This document shows positions 8,621-10,122 of a DNA stretch of 10,122 nt, piece after piece. Source of the DNA: Asterionellopsis glacialis. Lineage: Eukaryota; Bacillariophyta; Plagiogrammaphyceae; Rhaphoneidales; Asterionellopsidaceae. Positions within the stretch are counted from its first letter, which is position 1. Each line of letters opens with the position of its first letter. The stretch covers positions 6,855 through 16,976 of the forward strand of contig WKLE02004210.1 of assembly GCA_014885115.2 (NCBI GenBank). The letters run 5' to 3'. The translations under genes were made by a program, and so were the position numbers. Under the pieces are notes generated by a model. It was not told the DNA's origin and did no database searches. It worked only from the letters and a program-made list of their open reading frames with translations.

Positions 8621-8751
8621 CTATTTCCTCAGGCTATGCAAGTCTCTGAAGGTATTGCAAGACAGGTGGTTAGGCATAGAATAGTTATATAATTGGTTTT
8701 CTATATTAGTTGCTATGGGGGTATTATCTCATTCTTCCTTGCTATCAATAC

Positions 8752-8783
8752 TTAAGGTATCAAAATTGAAGTTGTAGCATTTT
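8752..8783 (-). other. Gag-pol overlap, possible -1 frameshift region
   Basis: The pol frame is -1 relative to gag and opens after a TAG within the gag codons DRD. The two frames overlap until the gag TAA. The gag codons AAA AAT preceded by C (C AAA AAT) lie in the overlap. This resembles but does not fit the X XXY YYZ slippery pattern, because the first base is C. Pol reads CYNFNFDTLSID here, which looks like natural Gag-Pol continuation. A mutational frame change in a formerly single reading frame is equally possible. Confidence 0.35.
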
Positions 8784-9786
8784 TGACATCCCTATCAGTG
8801 TCATCAGATTTCATGTTGGTATCATCATGTTTACTTTTGTTTTTACTAGATGAGTTGTTAGTCAATAACTCCTTGACTTGAACCGCGATGGCGTTTAGTT
8901 CCTGCTTATTGAACTTATTGTAGTGCTGGCACTTGTACTTAGGTGGTTCTTGTTTATCACCATCTTTCTGATTCTGATTGATGTACTTGTCCAGGGTACG
9001 GCATTTGGTGGTATCATGAGAACTGTTCTTATGGATTTTACAGTACTTACACTTGTCCTTGTTTGCCTTCTGGTCTTTACCATCCTGGCCATTAGTTGGA
9101 TTGTTAGCTTTGTCCTTGCGGGCTGGCTTGTCCTTAGTCCTAGGGCCTGACGGATCTCCTATGTCATCCGTAACTTCCATACATTCCATACATTCCAGAA
9201 ACGCTGGTAGGCCTTTGTCCTGAGGGTCAAATCCTTGGCATGTCATCTCCTTGCTCCAGGTGGCAGGGATTCTGAATTCAAGGATCTCAAGTAGTTCTTC
9301 ATTGGAAAGCTTAGAGTTTTTGTCTTCTCCAGGGAATTTCTCTAAGTAGCCATTGAGCATATGGAGAGCAGCTTGGTACTCTTTGGACGTTAGCTCACGT
9401 GGCTTCCTGAGGAACCGGGGCATGTAGCATTTCTGCTTCATGAGCTCCTTAAGTGAAAAGAAGTGGTGCTTCTTAAGGTCATTGCTGACCAACTTGAAGT
9501 GTTCCACCATCTTGTTTCCGCATTGGGTGGCTGCGGCATTGAACACATGCAGGCCTTCACTGCATAGTAGGGTACGGGCCATTGAGTAATGCACAGGCCC
9601 GGTAATGATACCCTGACTGCAAATCACTTGGTCCAGGTTGTTGATCCAGTCCAGTAGTTCCCTAGGGGACCCGGGGCTAAAGTACAGGAACTCCAGAGTA
9701 TACTTTTCTTTAGAGTTTTGGTCTCCAGGATTAGATAACAGGCTAACTTTGGTGTACTGCACTTTCACTAGCTTCTGTTCTTCCAT
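8752..9786 (-). CDS. gag: Gag-like nucleocapsid/capsid protein, intact open frame
   Basis: This 344-residue protein would form the virus-like particle that packages element RNA in the cytoplasm. Residues 41-190 are the capsid-like part, with LDWINNLDQVICSQGIITGP, ARTLLCSEGLHVFNAAA, LNGYLEKFP, and LEFRIPATWSKE followed by CQGFDPQDK. From memory, this pattern is shared by Gag proteins of diatom Ty3/gypsy elements. A basic linker follows, then a zinc knuckle C246-X2-C249-X7-H257-X4-C262, whose central gap is longer than the classic X4. The C-terminus is rich in Lys, Asn, Ser and Asp. The first ATG after an in-frame TGA at 9828-9826 is at 9786. The frame is fully open to TAA at 8752, whereas pol is riddled with stops. 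CpG density is roughly twice that of pol by hand count. Whether the protein is made is unknown. Confidence 0.87.
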   Translation of the reverse strand: MEEQKLVKVQYTKVSLLSNPGDQNSKEKYTLEFLYFSPGSPRELLDWINNLDQVICSQGIITGPVHYSMARTLLCSEGLHVFNAAATQCGNKMVEHFKLVSNDLKKHHFFSLKELMKQKCYMPRFLRKPRELTSKEYQAALHMLNGYLEKFPGEDKNSKLSNEELLEILEFRIPATWSKEMTCQGFDPQDKGLPAFLECMECMEVTDDIGDPSGPRTKDKPARKDKANNPTNGQDGKDQKANKDKCKYCKIHKNSSHDTTKCRTLDKYINQNQKDGDKQEPPKYKCQHYNKFNKQELNAIAVQVKELLTNNSSSKNKSKHDDTNMKSDDTDRDVKNATTSILIP

Positions 9787-9932
9787 ACTCGGAATCTTGA
9801 GCGGGATAGTTTGTGGCAGGCAGCTTCAACCATTGCCTTGGTTGGGAGTAACAACTTTCATGGTTGAGTTGGTGAAAATAAAGATGACATCTGTTAATTA
9901 CTTACTGCTTTTTGTGTGGAGTGTTAACACTA
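9787..9932 (-). other. 5' leader between LTR and gag, no recognisable primer-binding site
   Basis: These 146 bases would be the untranslated leader holding the tRNA primer-binding site and packaging signals. In element orientation the sequence right after the LTR is TAGTGTTAACACTCC, not the usual TGG followed by the complement of a tRNA 3' end. It contains a perfect 12-base palindrome, AGTGTTAACACT (plus strand 9920-9931). No other feature is seen. Confidence 0.6.
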
Positions 9933-10122
9933 TGCACTATGCTGACAACAATTCTTGAAAAGTAGTAGAAAAGGGAGTAGAGTTTGTTAGAGTGGATAAA
10001 TTATGAGCTATTTAAACTAGTCCTAAAAAAACACTTGCCAATCCACCGTTTTGTCTTTGGGACCTATTTCTTGTACGGGATCCTATGACCAATCTACTTA
10101 GAGTTTGGTTCCGGCAGAGTTC
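9933..10122 (-). repeat. 5' LTR, partial, continues beyond the window
   Basis: This is a direct copy of 4538-4714, starting with TGCACTATGC on the plus strand (the GCATAGTGCA end in element orientation) and running to the window edge. Shared blocks include AATAAATTATGA-like and CCTATTTCTTGTA sequences and CAATCTACTTAGAGTTTGG. By eye it differs from the 3' LTR at roughly one base in six, plus a 12-base segment near 9960 absent from the other copy. Some positions agree better with the nested LTR. About 250 further bases of LTR should follow to the right. Confidence 0.85.

Larger units (their letters stand above)
5441..8758 (-). pseudogene. pol: Retrotransposon pol polyprotein, heavily disrupted
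   Basis: Pol would encode protease, reverse transcriptase, RNase H and integrase, the enzymes that copy the element RNA into DNA and insert it. It overlaps the end of gag in the -1 frame and finishes at a TAA (5443-5441), 38 bases before the LTR. One frame serves 8758 to about 8415 and again from about 7969 to the end; the stretch between is displaced by one base. In-frame stops are TGA at 8731, 7897, 7873, 7411, 7360, 6931, 6886, 6427 and 5542, and TAG at 8623, 8316 and 6226 (first base of each codon, minus strand). Conserved sequence continues in frame after most stops, so these are point mutations in an old copy rather than true gene ends. CpG is sparse, and none is visible from about 6841 to 7440. 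Confidence 0.92.
4538..10122 (-). mobile_element. Ty3/gypsy-type LTR retrotransposon, defective, cut by window edge
   Basis: The element reads on the minus strand. It has gag, then pol in the order protease, reverse transcriptase, RNase H, integrase. This order, with integrase last, defines the Ty3/gypsy (Metaviridae) group. Direct copies of one sequence flank it at 4538-4714 and 9933-10122. They begin with TG on the plus strand, which is the CA end of a minus-strand LTR, and differ at roughly one position in six by eye plus a 12-base indel, so the insertion is old. The internal region between the LTRs is 4,530 bases. The outer part of the 5' LTR and the right target-site duplication lie outside the window. 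The copy is dead because pol has many stops and frame changes, although gag is open. A diatom-like lineage is inferred from protein resemblance. Confidence 0.92.

Noticed and set aside
5540..8731. Reassigned genetic code in which TGA (and TAG) are sense codons
   Set aside because: Conserved Trp positions such as WAAP, LPWGKY and ATGW still use TGG, Arg CGA codons still exist in pol, gag uses no TGA or TAG at all, and the reading frame also has frame changes. Ordinary decay explains the stops better.
8923..9150. Plus-strand hydrophobic 75-codon frame
   Set aside because: It is antisense to the Lys- and Asn-rich zinc-knuckle part of gag; the hydrophobic character is the complement of those codons.
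9819..9832. Primer-binding site TGGTTGAAGCTGCC in element orientation
   Set aside because: It begins with TGG but lies about 100 bases from the LTR border and its complement does not look like a tRNA acceptor and T-arm end.
9638..9958. Plus-strand 106-codon frame across the gag start
   Set aside because: It is antisense to the well supported gag and leader and ends inside the LTR; no protein features.

Overview
The window looks like AT-rich nuclear DNA from a eukaryote, with a large decayed retrotransposon and no operon structure, tRNA or rRNA. The best organism clue is the retrotransposon itself. Its Gag and Pol resemble, from memory of the family, the Ty3/gypsy elements common in diatoms and related algae (Gag with ITGP...Y..AR.LL...FN, reverse transcriptase with SLDLNMGYYHI and LPWGKY.YL.LPMG). 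A diatom or other alga is therefore the most likely host, but this is inference from a mobile element, not from a host gene.

Layout. Positions 1-2442 are AT-rich with no gene I can support. Positions 2443-4400 hold several stretches that look like worn-out coding sequence on both strands. The cleanest is a 145-codon open stretch on the minus strand at 3061-3498; none matches a family I recognise. From 4538 to the window end lies one minus-strand Ty3/gypsy (Metaviridae-type) LTR retrotransposon, cut off at the right edge. In its own 5'-to-3' direction it has: the last 190 bases of the 5' LTR (10122-9933), a 146-base leader, an intact gag of 344 codons (9786-8752), a badly broken pol in the order protease, reverse transcriptase, RNase H, integrase (8758-5441), a purine-rich tract (5413-5403) and the 3' LTR (5402-4538).

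The 3' LTR is interrupted by a second, related 422-base LTR in the opposite orientation (4765-5186, with two N bases). Together they form an unusual A-B-A'-B' inverted-repeat pattern that is best explained as a nested solo LTR.

Pol lies in the -1 frame relative to gag. It carries two further frame changes and 12 in-frame stop codons (9 TGA, 3 TAG, no TAA), and a Lys replaces the first Asp of the reverse transcriptase YxDD motif. This copy cannot move by itself. Gag, in contrast, is open throughout. I found no convincing new biological system. The points most worth checking are the intact gag beside a dead pol, the stop-codon pattern suggesting CpG decay, the repeated TGACATCA motifs in the LTRs, the absent primer-binding site, and the unidentified coding-like block at 3.06-4.40 kb.
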